Assembly: GCF_007004725.1 (NCBI RefSeq)
Contig: NZ_ML660160.1
Location: forward strand, 739,185 to 803,184
Source of the DNA: Aliikangiella coralliicola
GTDB taxonomy: Bacteria > Pseudomonadota > Gammaproteobacteria > Enterobacterales > Kangiellaceae
Reading direction: 5' to 3'
Length of the DNA: 64,000 bases
Shown here: piece after piece, positions 48,027 to 56,658 of the stretch
Position numbering within the stretch: position 1 is the first letter of the stretch
Layout: each line of letters begins with the position of its first letter
The notes under the pieces: generated by a model
The model's database searches: none
Seen by the model: only the letters and a program-made list of their open reading frames with translations
What the model was told of the DNA's origin: nothing
Made by a program: the position numbers and the translations under genes

Positions 48027-48077
48027 TTAGTGACCAATGAATTCAACAGAAAACCCGCGAAACTCGCGGGTTTTTTT
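47975..48077 (+). promoter_or_regulatory. Leucine attenuator of leuACDB
   Basis: Three mutually exclusive pairings are visible. CTCGCTC (47975-47981), inside the Leu codons, pairs with GAGCGGG (48002-48008). GCGGG (48004-48008) can alternatively pair with CCCGC (48054-48058) as antiterminator. CCCGCGA (48054-48060) with TCGCGGG (48064-48070), followed by a T tract, is the terminator. Stalling on the Leu codons would mask the first segment and favour read-through into leuA. Confidence 0.78.
48054..48077 (+). terminator. Attenuator terminator hairpin ahead of leuA
   Basis: CCCGCGA, loop AAC, TCGCGGG and seven T residues, about 100 nt before the leuA start and 28 nt after the leuL stop. Confidence 0.85.
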
Positions 48078-48173
48078 ATGCCTGTTTATGGCTACTAAGT
48101 CGACCAGCTTTAGATGATTGAGCAAAACATATTTTAGTTAACAAGACATACTCTACATAAAGGAAAACACAAG

Positions 48174-49388
48174 ATGAAAAACAAATCAGATCAAATTGTG
48201 ATATTTGATACCACTTTGCGAGATGGCGAGCAATCTCCCGGTGCCAGCATGACCATTGAAGAAAAGGTACAGATGGCACATCAGTTAAAACGACTAGGGG
48301 TGAATGTAATCGAAGCCGGCTTTCCCGTGATTTCTGACGGGGATTTTAAAGCTGTTTCTGAAATTGCCAGGCAGGTAAAAGGGCCTACCATATGTGCCTT
48401 GGCGAGAGCTGTCGATAATGATATTGAAGCTGCGGCGAAAGCATTGTCAGAAGCTGAGAACAAACGAATTCATGTTTTTATTGCGACTAGCGATATTCAT
48501 ATGGAGCACAAACTGAAAATGACCCGCGAACAAGTTGTTCTGAGAGCTGTTTCTGCGGTGAAAAAGGCAAGATCTTATGTTACCGATGTCGAATTTTCAG
48601 CAGAAGATGCTGCGCGGACAGATTTGGATTTTCTGGTTCACATCATTGAGGCGGTAGTCGACGCTGGTGCAACAACAGTCAATATTCCAGACACAGTTGG
48701 ATATGCCACACCTTCTGAGTTCGGACAGCTAATTAAAGCACTTAAAACTCGTGTTAGAAATATAGAGCAAGCAGTTATTAGCGTCCATTGCCACAATGAT
48801 TTAGGCTTGGCCACTGCGAATAGTCTGGCTGCCGTCGCGAATGGCGCTCGTCAGGTAGAATGTACCGTTAATGGCATTGGAGAGCGTTCCGGTAACTGTG
48901 CTTTGGAAGAAATTGTTATGGCGTTAAAAACACGCCACGATAAGTTTGCTATTGAAACAGATATTAATACGAGAGAGTTGGTCAATAGTAGTAAAATGGT
49001 TGAAGAGGTCACCGGAATTCACGTACAGCCGAACAAAGCCATTGTCGGTCGTAACTCATTTGCCCATGAAGCGGGTATTCATCAGCATGGCGTTATTGCT
49101 AATCGGGCAACCTATGAAATCATGCGCGCTGAAGACGTTGGTTTTGAAAGCAATGAAATTGTGTTGGGAAAACACAGTGGTCGTCATGCAATTCGATTGT
49201 GGTTAGATAAAAATAAAATCACCTTAAACGAAGATGAAATTACTGAGTTGTCTAACAAAGTAAAAGCATTAAGTGATACTCAAAAACAGATTAGCGATTC
49301 TGATGTATTTGCGATCTTAAATCAGTCACAAGGTGATAATGTCGTCTCGGTTGACGCGACACAATACTTAGGAAGCAAAAGATGGTAA
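48174..49388 (+). CDS. leuA: 2-isopropylmalate synthase, short form without regulatory domain
   Basis: This 404-residue enzyme condenses acetyl-CoA with 2-ketoisovalerate, the committed step of leucine synthesis. The TIM barrel is intact: [12 protein letters not shown] near the N-terminus and the metal motif HCHND (His205, His207), then the [11 protein letters not shown] and [13 protein letters not shown] blocks. Usual LeuA is about 510-560 residues; the C-terminal leucine-binding regulatory domain is absent, and leuC starts at once (7-nt overlap), so this is not a frameshift remnant. Homocitrate or citramalate synthase activity is possible, but the operon supports LeuA. Confidence 0.94.
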   Translation: MKNKSDQIVIFDTTLRDGEQSPGASMTIEEKVQMAHQLKRLGVNVIEAGFPVISDGDFKAVSEIARQVKGPTICALARAVDNDIEAAAKALSEAENKRIHVFIATSDIHMEHKLKMTREQVVLRAVSAVKKARSYVTDVEFSAEDAARTDLDFLVHIIEAVVDAGATTVNIPDTVGYATPSEFGQLIKALKTRVRNIEQAVISVHCHNDLGLATANSLAAVANGARQVECTVNGIGERSGNCALEEIVMALKTRHDKFAIETDINTRELVNSSKMVEEVTGIHVQPNKAIVGRNSFAHEAGIHQHGVIANRATYEIMRAEDVGFESNEIVLGKHSGRHAIRLWLDKNKITLNEDEITELSNKVKALSDTQKQISDSDVFAILNQSQGDNVVSVDATQYLGSKRW

Positions 49389-50821
49389 AAACATTATTTG
49401 AAAAAGTTTGGGATGCACATATTGTCGCGCCAGAAACAGACAATACACCGGCTGTTTTATATATTGACACGCATTTAATCCACGAAGTCACATCGCCACA
49501 GGCGTTTGACATGTTGCGAAGCCGCGGCTTAAAAGTTCGTCGTCCGGATCGAACTTTTGCCACCATGGATCATTCAACACCAACCACTAAACCCGGAGCT
49601 GACGGAGAATATCAGTTCAATGGTGACAAAGAAAAACAACAGGTTGCCAAATTAAAAAACAATTGTGAGGAATTTGGCATTACTCTTTTTGAGTTGGGTG
49701 ATGATCGCCAGGGGATTGTGCATGTTGTTGGTCCTGAGCAAGGTATTACACAGCCGGGAAAAACGATTGTTTGTGGAGACAGCCATACCAGCACACATGG
49801 CGCTTTTGGCGCATTGGCATTTGGGATCGGAACCAGTGAAGTTGGCTATACCTTCACGACTCAATGTATACCGCAAAGAAAACCTAAGACGATGGGGATC
49901 AGAGTTGACGGTCAGTTAAGTGATGGCGTTTCAGCCAAAGATTTGATCCTGGCAATCATAGCAAAAATTGGCATTGGCGGAGCCACCGGACACGTCATCG
50001 AATATTTTGGTGAAGCGATTCGCCGATTAAATATGGATGAGCGAATGACGATTTGCAATATGTCAATTGAGGCGGGGGCTCGTGCAGGCATGATTGCACC
50101 TGACCAGGTGACTTTTGACTATTTGAAAGATCGCCCCTATGCGCCTGAAGGTGAATTTTGGGACAAAGCCGTTGAAGATTGGTCACAATTGTACACTGAT
50201 GAAGGAGCAGAGTTTGATCAGTTAGTTGTGATTCAAGCCGAAGAAATCAGACCAATGATTACGTTTGGGACTAACCCTGAAATGGCGATTCCGATAACAT
50301 CAGTTATACCTGAAGGAGCGGCTGAGCATGCACTTGATTATATGGGATTTAAAGCCAATCAAAGCATGATCAACAAACCGGTAGATGTCGTATTCATCGG
50401 TAGTTGCACCAATTCGCGTATTACGGATTTACGGGCTGCTGCTGAAGTCCTCAAAGATCAACGAGTCGCAAAAAATGTGCGCACCTTAATTGTGCCAGGT
50501 TCTCACCTGGTAAAACAACAAGCTGAAAAAGAAGGGTTGAATGAAATTTTTACCCAGGCCGGTGCCGAATGGCGAGAGCCGGGTTGCTCAATGTGTCTGG
50601 GCATGAATGGCGATATTATTCAACCGGGGCAAATTTGTGTTAGCACCAGTAACCGAAATTTTGAAGGGCGGCAAGGGAAAGGCGGCCGAACATTACTGGC
50701 AAGTCCAGCAACTGCTGCAGCCGCAGCTATCACGGGAAAAGTAGTTGACCCGTCTCAAATTAATACAATGACGCTAGCGTCTTCAAAGCCAGTATCGTCT
50801 AAAAATGAGGAGGTTGCCTGA
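49382..50821 (+). CDS. leuC: 3-isopropylmalate dehydratase large subunit
   Basis: The 479-residue aconitase-family subunit carries the [4Fe-4S] cluster: Cys in FIGSCTNSR and the pair in [10 protein letters not shown]. With LeuD it isomerises 2-isopropylmalate to 3-isopropylmalate. Motifs [19 protein letters not shown] and [16 protein letters not shown] are typical of LeuC. It overlaps leuA by 7 nt and leuD by TGATG. Confidence 0.98.
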   Translation: MVKTLFEKVWDAHIVAPETDNTPAVLYIDTHLIHEVTSPQAFDMLRSRGLKVRRPDRTFATMDHSTPTTKPGADGEYQFNGDKEKQQVAKLKNNCEEFGITLFELGDDRQGIVHVVGPEQGITQPGKTIVCGDSHTSTHGAFGALAFGIGTSEVGYTFTTQCIPQRKPKTMGIRVDGQLSDGVSAKDLILAIIAKIGIGGATGHVIEYFGEAIRRLNMDERMTICNMSIEAGARAGMIAPDQVTFDYLKDRPYAPEGEFWDKAVEDWSQLYTDEGAEFDQLVVIQAEEIRPMITFGTNPEMAIPITSVIPEGAAEHALDYMGFKANQSMINKPVDVVFIGSCTNSRITDLRAAAEVLKDQRVAKNVRTLIVPGSHLVKQQAEKEGLNEIFTQAGAEWREPGCSMCLGMNGDIIQPGQICVSTSNRNFEGRQGKGGRTLLASPATAAAAAITGKVVDPSQINTMTLASSKPVSSKNEEVA

Positions 50822-51402
50822 TGAAAGCAGTCAAAAAAATCAGCGGCACCGCGGCTGTAATCGAGAATGAAAATATTGATACTGACCAGATTATTCCTGC
50901 CGAGCATTTAAAAATTACTAACAAGTCGGGTCTTGGCAAACATCTTTTTTCTAACTGGCGTTACACCGCTGATGAACAGGAAAACGCCGAGTTTGTGCTT
51001 AATAAAAAAGAAACCAGGCAGAGCAAGATATTGATTGCCGGAGATAATTTTGGTTGTGGCTCGTCAAGAGAACATGCTCCCTGGGCTTTAGTCGACTTCG
51101 GTATCGAAGTGGTCATTAGCTCGTCGATTGCGGATATTTTTCGCAACAATTCGATTAAAAACGGTTTACTACCAATTGTGATTGATACTGAGTCTCATCA
51201 ATTTTTGTTAAGCCAAAATGCAACTGAGATCAGTGTTGATATTGAGGCGCAAACCATCGAAGCTGGTGGAAAAGTTTTCCAGTTTGAAATTGAACCATTT
51301 GCCCGTTATTGCTTTTTAAACGGGATGGATCAACTCGATTTCTTAATTAGCCACCAAGATAAAATTACAACCTTTGAAAACCAACAAACGAGGTATGAAT
51401 AA
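50821..51402 (+). CDS. leuD: 3-isopropylmalate dehydratase small subunit
   Basis: The 193-residue swivel-domain subunit completes the LeuCD isomerase active site. IDTDQIIPAEHLK, GDNFGCGSSREHAPWAL and FRNNSIKNGLLPI are signature blocks. Start and stop overlap leuC and leuB (TGATG and TAATG), so all four enzymes are translationally coupled. Confidence 0.98.
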   Translation: MKAVKKISGTAAVIENENIDTDQIIPAEHLKITNKSGLGKHLFSNWRYTADEQENAEFVLNKKETRQSKILIAGDNFGCGSSREHAPWALVDFGIEVVISSSIADIFRNNSIKNGLLPIVIDTESHQFLLSQNATEISVDIEAQTIEAGGKVFQFEIEPFARYCFLNGMDQLDFLISHQDKITTFENQQTRYE

Positions 51403-52448
51403 TGGGTTACAAAATTGCCTGTTTACCAGGTGATGGCATTGGACCAGAAGTTACGGATTCAGTTATTGAGGTCCTCAACGCAGTTGCGGAAAAATTCCAG
51501 CAAAGTTTTGAAATGTCGAAGTACTTAATCGGCGGTTGCGCAATTGATGCAACTGGAGAGCCGTTGCCTCAAGAAACCATTGACGCATGTAACAGTGCTG
51601 ATGCGGTATTTTTGGGCGCTATCGGTGGCCCCAAGTGGGATGACCCTAACGCGAAGGTGAGGCCAGAACAAGGATTGTTGAAGTTAAGGAGCGAATTGGG
51701 TGTGTTTTCCAACATTCGGCCTTTAACGGTTTTTCCCAAGTTGCTGGATGCCTCTCCATTAAAACCTGAATTACTGAAAGACGTTGATTTTGTGGTTGTG
51801 AGAGAGTTAACCGGGGGCATTTATTTTGGCGCAAAAAACCGCGGTGAAGACTTCGCGACGGACGAGTGTCGCTATTCCATCCAGGAAGTTGAACGAATTA
51901 CAAAGGTTGCCTGTGAAATGGCAATGCAGCGACGTAAAATATTAACCTCCGTAGATAAAGCCAATGTCCTTGAAACATCTCGATTATGGCGGGATGTGGT
52001 TAGCCGCTATGTTGCGGAAAACTACCCCGAAATTACGCTAGAGCATCAGTTAGTTGACTCTTGTGCGATGAAGCTGATTCAAAATCCATCACATTTTGAC
52101 GTGATTTTAACGGAAAATATGTTCGGAGATATTTTGTCTGACGAAGCCAGTGTTTTAGCGGGTTCTATGGGGCTGCTAGCGTCTTCTTCACTAGGCCAAG
52201 GGGTGGGATTATTCGAGCCAATACACGGATCTGCCCCTGATATTGCGGGTCAGGGAATTGCAAATCCCTATGCTTCAATTTTAAGTGCGGCGATGATGTT
52301 ACGCTGGTTAAATCTTACTAAAGAAGCTGACGCTGTCGAAAATGCGGTTCAGCAGGCAATTGCCAATGATGTACTAACCCGGGATCTTGATGCAACCAGT
52401 AGCGTAACAACGAAAGACGCAACCTTAGCAGTCATTGAATATTTGTAA
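51402..52448 (+). CDS. leuB: 3-isopropylmalate dehydrogenase
   Basis: The 348-residue NAD-dependent enzyme oxidises and decarboxylates 3-isopropylmalate to 2-ketoisocaproate. GDGIGPEVTDSVIEVL, REQ-type loop RELTGGIYFG, DKANVLETSRLWR and NMFGDILSDEASVLAGSMGLL are the family motifs. Order A–C–D–B differs from the E. coli A–B–C–D order. Confidence 0.98.
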   Translation: MGYKIACLPGDGIGPEVTDSVIEVLNAVAEKFQQSFEMSKYLIGGCAIDATGEPLPQETIDACNSADAVFLGAIGGPKWDDPNAKVRPEQGLLKLRSELGVFSNIRPLTVFPKLLDASPLKPELLKDVDFVVVRELTGGIYFGAKNRGEDFATDECRYSIQEVERITKVACEMAMQRRKILTSVDKANVLETSRLWRDVVSRYVAENYPEITLEHQLVDSCAMKLIQNPSHFDVILTENMFGDILSDEASVLAGSMGLLASSSLGQGVGLFEPIHGSAPDIAGQGIANPYASILSAAMMLRWLNLTKEADAVENAVQQAIANDVLTRDLDATSSVTTKDATLAVIEYL

Positions 52449-52457
52449 TTGGATCTA

Positions 52458-52490
52458 ACCCTCTTCTTTTCTCATTTTAAAGAAGAGGGT
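52458..52490. terminator. Hairpin after leuB
   Basis: ACCCTCTTCTTT (52458-52469) and AAAGAAGAGGGT (52479-52490) form a 12-bp perfect stem with a 9-nt loop. The following sequence is only partly T-rich (CAATGTTTTT). It lies between the convergent leuB and hemerythrin genes and may serve both. Confidence 0.6.
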
Positions 52491-52547
52491 CAATGTTTTT
52501 GATTGATGTTTTTCTTGAGTTGTATTTCCTAAGACGCAATAGATTGG

Positions 52548-53039
52548 TTAATGAAAAGAATTCCAAAACTTGGACATCCAGGAACGCTTTTCATAACTGG
52601 TTTTTACGCCACGGGCAATAAAAAATGGTGTGTAGAGCTTATCTTCTTCCATAATATGTTTGGTTAACCATTTTTTTAGAAAGTGCAGTAGCTCAAAACC
52701 AATGGCTTTTTTTCCGTTCATTACTTTCTCTCCCAGCATTTTTACTTCGTTGAGCAACAATTCATGGTGTTTCTTATGCTCATCATAGTCGGGATAACCG
52801 AGTATTCGCATTAAACTCTCTTCCACAGCAAAATGCACTCGAGTGTATTCTAACAATCGTCCAAGAATTTCTTTCGCGTCTTCGTTGCCGTGTTGGTGTA
52901 CGATAGCGTTATATAGCTGGTTGAGTAAATTGACCAAGACTTTATGTTGTTCGTCGATTTCCTGAATTCCAACGCTCAGTTCGTCGGACCATGTGACTAA
53001 CATTGATTGTTTATCAATCTTTCTTGTATGTGTTGACAT
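52548..53039 (-). CDS. Bacteriohemerythrin
   Basis: The 163-residue protein of the hemerythrin family binds O2 at a non-heme diiron site. All ligand positions are present: His32, His69 and Glu73 (HxxxE), His88 and His92 (HxxxH), His128 and Asp133 (HxxxxD). Oxygen storage, sensing or delivery are all possible. It stands alone, with an FNR-like box and a long inverted repeat upstream, so oxygen-responsive control is plausible but not shown. Confidence 0.93.
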   Translation of the reverse strand: MSTHTRKIDKQSMLVTWSDELSVGIQEIDEQHKVLVNLLNQLYNAIVHQHGNEDAKEILGRLLEYTRVHFAVEESLMRILGYPDYDEHKKHHELLLNEVKMLGEKVMNGKKAIGFELLHFLKKWLTKHIMEEDKLYTPFFIARGVKTSYEKRSWMSKFWNSFH

Positions 53040-53063
53040 GATGAGCCTTTATTGGGTTGTTGG

Positions 53064-53108
53064 CTTTTCAAAATGAGATATATGAAACAGATTACTCATT
53101 TTGAAAAG
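53064..53108. promoter_or_regulatory. 14-bp perfect inverted repeat upstream of hemerythrin
   Basis: CTTTTCAAAATGAG (53064-53077) is repeated exactly inverted at 53095-53108, with a 17-nt spacer. It ends 25 bp before the hemerythrin start codon. It could be an operator for a dimeric regulator or a leader hairpin that hides or stabilises the mRNA start. Confidence 0.5.
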
Positions 53109-53155
53109 TGTATTAAGAGAGTGGCGAAAGCATATCTTTTTAGTGGTTGTTGACA

Positions 53156-53169
53156 ATGATTTGGATCAA
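53156..53169. promoter_or_regulatory. FNR/CRP-like box between hemerythrin and cupin genes
   Basis: ATGAT-TTGG-ATCAA matches the FNR consensus TTGAT-N4-ATCAA at 9 of 10 informative positions. It lies about 117 bp before the hemerythrin start and 60 bp before the cupin start. Confidence 0.4.
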
Positions 53170-53228
53170 TTCAACGAGCTGAATTTTAGTTCTGTCGAGC
53201 TTTCGTTTATCGTTTTGAGGAGATTGAA

Positions 53229-53543
53229 ATGCCGGGAAAATATCCAGATAAAATAAAAGCGTTGCCGCTTTTTGATGGGCGCTTTGACGCATATAAACTT
53301 GAAGCCAAAGGCAGTGACGTTTTATTCGCTTCATATCCACAAGGAACTTCAATTCCAGAGCACTCACATGAAACCGAAAATTATGGTGTGATTACGCGCG
53401 GCGAGCTAACTTTAACCATGAATGGCGAGGTAACAAAGGTTGGTGTCGGGCAGTGGTATCACGTTCCTGCAAATGTTGAGCATTCCGCCTATTTTGAATT
53501 GGAAACTGACGAGATTGAATTTTGGTTTTACCCTGAACAATAG
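53229..53543 (+). CDS. Small cupin-domain protein
   Basis: The 104-residue single-domain cupin has metal-binding motif 1 IPEHSHETENYGVITRGE (His, His, Glu) and motif 2 GQWYHVPANVEHSA (His). The function of such stand-alone cupins varies. A GAGGAG site precedes the ATG. It is followed by a second, unrelated cupin-like protein on the same strand 60 bp later. Confidence 0.85.
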   Translation: MPGKYPDKIKALPLFDGRFDAYKLEAKGSDVLFASYPQGTSIPEHSHETENYGVITRGELTLTMNGEVTKVGVGQWYHVPANVEHSAYFELETDEIEFWFYPEQ

Positions 53544-53606
53544 TGTTTAGATAAATCAATATTTCCGTATTTTGACCCGCTTTTATAACTGATGGCAAAA
53601 TAAATT

Positions 53607-54134
53607 ATGACTAAAGATGATGTGATTGACTCTCTCAATTTAGTACCACACCCGAATGAGGGAGGATACTATCGAAGAACTTATGAGTCGAAAAGAAATA
53701 TTAATGGAGATGATGGCCTTCCCAGAAAACTATTAACTTCCATTTATTATCTATTGACCAGCGATAGTCCGATTGGACACCTCCACAAAAATTGTTCTGA
53801 TATTGTACATTTTTATCATTTGGGGGCCTCTATCGAATATCTGATTATTTCGCCCGATGGTAAAGTTGAGAAGAAAATACTGGGACCCGATATTGCTAAC
53901 GGTGAGACACCACAACTCGTTGTCAAAGGAGGTTATTGGAAGGCATCTCAACTACATCACGGTGATTTTGGTTTAATCAGTGAAGCTGTTGCGCCAGGGT
54001 TTGAATATAAAGACAACGAAGTCGCGACGACTGAAGTAATTAATCAACTATTCCCCGAGCTTGTTTCCAGTGTCGGACAATTTATTAAGTGTGAAAAAAC
54101 TAGCAGGGAGTTTTCTATTTTATTCGAATTCTGA
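53607..54134 (+). CDS. Cupin_5 (DUF985) family protein
   Basis: The 175-residue protein shows the DUF985 pattern: LVPHPNEGGYYRRTYES at the start, IYYLLTSDSPIGHLHKNCSDIVHFYHLGASIEYLII in the middle and GVLV-type barrel strands such as GGYWKASQLHHGDFGLISEAVAPGFEY. It has a double-stranded beta-helix fold with conserved His residues. Role not established. Confidence 0.88.
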   Translation: MTKDDVIDSLNLVPHPNEGGYYRRTYESKRNINGDDGLPRKLLTSIYYLLTSDSPIGHLHKNCSDIVHFYHLGASIEYLIISPDGKVEKKILGPDIANGETPQLVVKGGYWKASQLHHGDFGLISEAVAPGFEYKDNEVATTEVINQLFPELVSSVGQFIKCEKTSREFSILFEF

Positions 54135-54271
54135 CCTTCTAGTTGTACACAGGTTGATTAGTTGAACCAGTATTAATTTAAGTTGATTTTGGTTTGTTGA
54201 CTAGCGATTGTTTTTATTTTCCCTCGATAATTTTTTCGACACAAGAGTATTTTCAAAAAAGTGAGAAAGCC

Positions 54272-54640
54272 ATGAATAAAACAACTAGTTGGAAAGCTGT
54301 TGCGGTAATGCCGACCTTAGGTGTTACCGATCTTGAGGTGATGACCCACTACTATTTGAGTCTCGGGTTCGAAGAGCGTTGGCGCTATCCTGATATTGAG
54401 CCGGTTACACACATTGGAATGACATTCGGCGAAGTGACATTGATGTTTTATCTTTGTTCAAACTCAGAGGTAGAGAAGCAAAATATTTATTTTATCATGC
54501 AGGATATTGCAGGGTATCACCAGCATGTGAAAGATATCGTTCCAAAAGTAGAGCCATTGTGCGATGCAGATTATGGCATGCGTGATTTTAGCATTGCCGA
54601 TCCATGGGGCCATCAACTAAACTTTGGTGAAGCTTATTGA
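54272..54640 (+). CDS. VOC family (glyoxalase/bleomycin-resistance-like) protein
   Basis: The 122-residue protein has one vicinal-oxygen-chelate domain: LGVTDLEVMTHYYLSLGFEERWR, then the C-terminal DPWGHQLNFGEAY that is typical of this superfamily. Small VOC proteins of this kind often bind and sequester bleomycin-like drugs, but this cannot be inferred here. The ATG at 54272 is chosen because the upstream in-frame extension (from 54194) has no family similarity. Confidence 0.8.
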   Translation: MNKTTSWKAVAVMPTLGVTDLEVMTHYYLSLGFEERWRYPDIEPVTHIGMTFGEVTLMFYLCSNSEVEKQNIYFIMQDIAGYHQHVKDIVPKVEPLCDADYGMRDFSIADPWGHQLNFGEAY

Positions 54641-54753
54641 GTTGTTTATTTGACGGCGCCGTTGAATCTATTAATGAATGAAGAGCAAATCAAAATTTGA
54701 AGTGCTCGATTAGTCATATTACTAATATTGATCTTTGTATTTCAGAATCCTGC

Positions 54754-55488
54754 TTATTCTACGAGTTGAAATACTGCTTTGATTCTCGCATTAATGGTAA
54801 TAGTACCGTGTGCTATCGGTTGAGATTCGGCTGATGCATCCATTGCTTGCATTCTACTACCAACATATGGGCGAATTGGATTGCTCCCTTCCTCTTCAAT
54901 CACTAAAACTCGGCCAACTTTGTTTTTCAAAGTACGTGCAAGTTTTTCAGCTTTTTTCTTGGCAACTAATAAGGCTTGTTGTTGAACTTCATTCTGGATC
55001 TTTTTGTATTTGGAATGACCGTAAGAAAAACCATTCATGCTGACATTGGCTTGTTTTACTAATGCCTTCCAGAGTTTTGAGTATTTATCGAGATCCCGAA
55101 GTTTAAAAGTAATCTGGCTGGATGCAAAGTATCCTTCGATAACCCACGATTGGTGTTTGTATTGCTTATTTTCACCAAATTGCATTTGAGTCGTTTGAAT
55201 ATCTTTAGCATCAATTTTGTGTTGTTTTAACAACCGCATGACTTCCCGTGATGTCTCCGCATGTTTTTTCGCCGCAAGAGGGAGCTCTTTTTCAAGCGTC
55301 TTGATGGCCAAGCTCCAGCTTAACTCGTCAGGTGAAATACTTTGGCTTGCGCTTCCCTGGACTGAAATATGGGGCTGGTCCAGCGATTGTGCGTTTACGC
55401 TCAACAGGCTTGTGAGGTTAACAATGACTAATAGGAAAAATAACTTTGTCAGTTTGGTCAGGGTAATTCTCATTGTGCTTGTGTTCAT
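54754..55488 (-). CDS. SIMPL domain (DUF541) exported protein
   Basis: The 244-residue protein has a signal peptide (hydrophobic 14-31, cleavage near VNAQ) and a SIMPL domain: HISVQGSASQSISPDELSWSLAIK, then KKKAEKLARTLKNKVGRVLVIEEE and a final beta strand ITINARIKAVFQL. The E. coli homologue YggE is linked to resistance to oxidative stress. It is followed on the same strand by nothing close; LigE lies upstream. Confidence 0.9.
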   Translation of the reverse strand: MNTSTMRITLTKLTKLFFLLVIVNLTSLLSVNAQSLDQPHISVQGSASQSISPDELSWSLAIKTLEKELPLAAKKHAETSREVMRLLKQHKIDAKDIQTTQMQFGENKQYKHQSWVIEGYFASSQITFKLRDLDKYSKLWKALVKQANVSMNGFSYGHSKYKKIQNEVQQQALLVAKKKAEKLARTLKNKVGRVLVIEEEGSNPIRPYVGSRMQAMDASAESQPIAHGTITINARIKAVFQLVE

Positions 55489-55689
55489 TTAAATAGCCCT
55501 CAGAATATTTTGCCGGTTGTTTTTAATTATCTCGATCGCATCACGAAGATAACGCATAGCGGTTTATCTACCTAATCTAGAGGTAATTTATTTTAATGTC
55601 GATAGCTATTAAAGCTTTTTGTGATATTAAGCCGATCGGGCAAGGGTTTGCCAGTGCTGATTTTAGCAAGATAGGGCAGGGGGCTCCTT

Positions 55690-56553
55690 TTATTCGTTGT
55701 ATCGTCTCAGGTAAGTTGCAAAGCGAGGTGTATTATTTTTCGTTTTTCCACGAAAACGATAAGTTACTTTGCTACCGACCGGTGGAGGAGTTTGCCTTTC
55801 GTTCAAACTGAAGCCGCTACCAATTTTGAAACGGATACCATCTTGATTGACCACTTCAATTGCGCCTAGCAATCCCTGGTACTTCCCTTTTCCTGGAATA
55901 TGGGCGAGCACTTCCGCTTCAGCATCATCAAAAGGTTTTAGTTTTTGCAAGTCATATGAGCGTTTTGCCTGATACAGAGAATCTCTTTTGTGCAACATCA
56001 AGCCTTCACCGCCTTTTGCGATAACAACCGCTAATGCGTTATCTAGCTCAGCCCGCGAGCTGATTATTTTTTGAGGAACAACGGCGAGATATTGACTGCG
56101 ACTATCTTTTACCAGCGACTTTAGTTTATTCAGGCGAAATTCAAAGGTGGCGAGTTCCTTTGGCAGATCGAAAGCCATATATTTAATATGCTTCCAATCT
56201 TTTTCTACGATTGTTTTGCGGCGCACAATTCCTGATATCTTTTCGAACTGTTGACGACCTAACCAGAGTTCTCCGTCGATGGCAATTTTAGGAAATTTTT
56301 CAGTAAACCAGTCGGGTGTATGAATGGTTCGACCGCTGCGAGTAAGAAATTGTTCTCCATCCCAGTAGGCGCGAATTCCATCCAATTTTTCACTGACCAG
56401 GTAATTTTGCAGGTTGATCGATGGTTCAAATTGTTTTGCCAATAGTAACGGAGGGCTCAGTTCAAATTGCGTTGCGGCATAAAGTTCCGAGATGTTGGTC
56501 AGGCTAACTGGCAATAAACAATACGCTATCCCTAGCTGGTATTTTAGTTCCAT
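55690..56553 (-). CDS. ligE: ATP-dependent DNA ligase, LigE type (exported)
   Basis: The 287-residue minimal DNA ligase has an N-terminal signal-like stretch (about 1-26) and then only nucleotidyltransferase and OB domains. Motif I is KLDGIRAYW (adenylated Lys56), motif III is IDGELW, motif IV GEGLMLHK, and motif V DLQKLKPF. LigE enzymes have a predicted periplasmic location and are linked to DNA uptake or biofilm DNA. GGAG 9 nt upstream supports the ATG at 56553. The main ligase (NAD-dependent LigA) would be elsewhere. Confidence 0.9.
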   Translation of the reverse strand: MELKYQLGIAYCLLPVSLTNISELYAATQFELSPPLLLAKQFEPSINLQNYLVSEKLDGIRAYWDGEQFLTRSGRTIHTPDWFTEKFPKIAIDGELWLGRQQFEKISGIVRRKTIVEKDWKHIKYMAFDLPKELATFEFRLNKLKSLVKDSRSQYLAVVPQKIISSRAELDNALAVVIAKGGEGLMLHKRDSLYQAKRSYDLQKLKPFDDAEAEVLAHIPGKGKYQGLLGAIEVVNQDGIRFKIGSGFSLNERQTPPPVGSKVTYRFRGKTKNNTPRFATYLRRYNE

Positions 56554-56658
56554 TTTAGTGCGCTCCGTAGATGTCCATTCGGAATGTATTATTCACGCTT
56601 GGTGTCTATCTGGCTAGTAGAAGAGCGCCTTTTATTTTGTAAGCGATTTCTTAAAAAG

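Noticed and set aside
49300..49400. Frameshift at the end of leuA as cause of the missing regulatory domain
   Set aside because: The next 1.4 kb in all frames is explained by a full-length LeuC that overlaps the leuA stop, so no regulatory-domain remnant exists.
55596..55811. 71-codon ORF on the plus strand
   Set aside because: Most of it overlaps the 3' end of the LigE gene in antisense, with no recognisable features.
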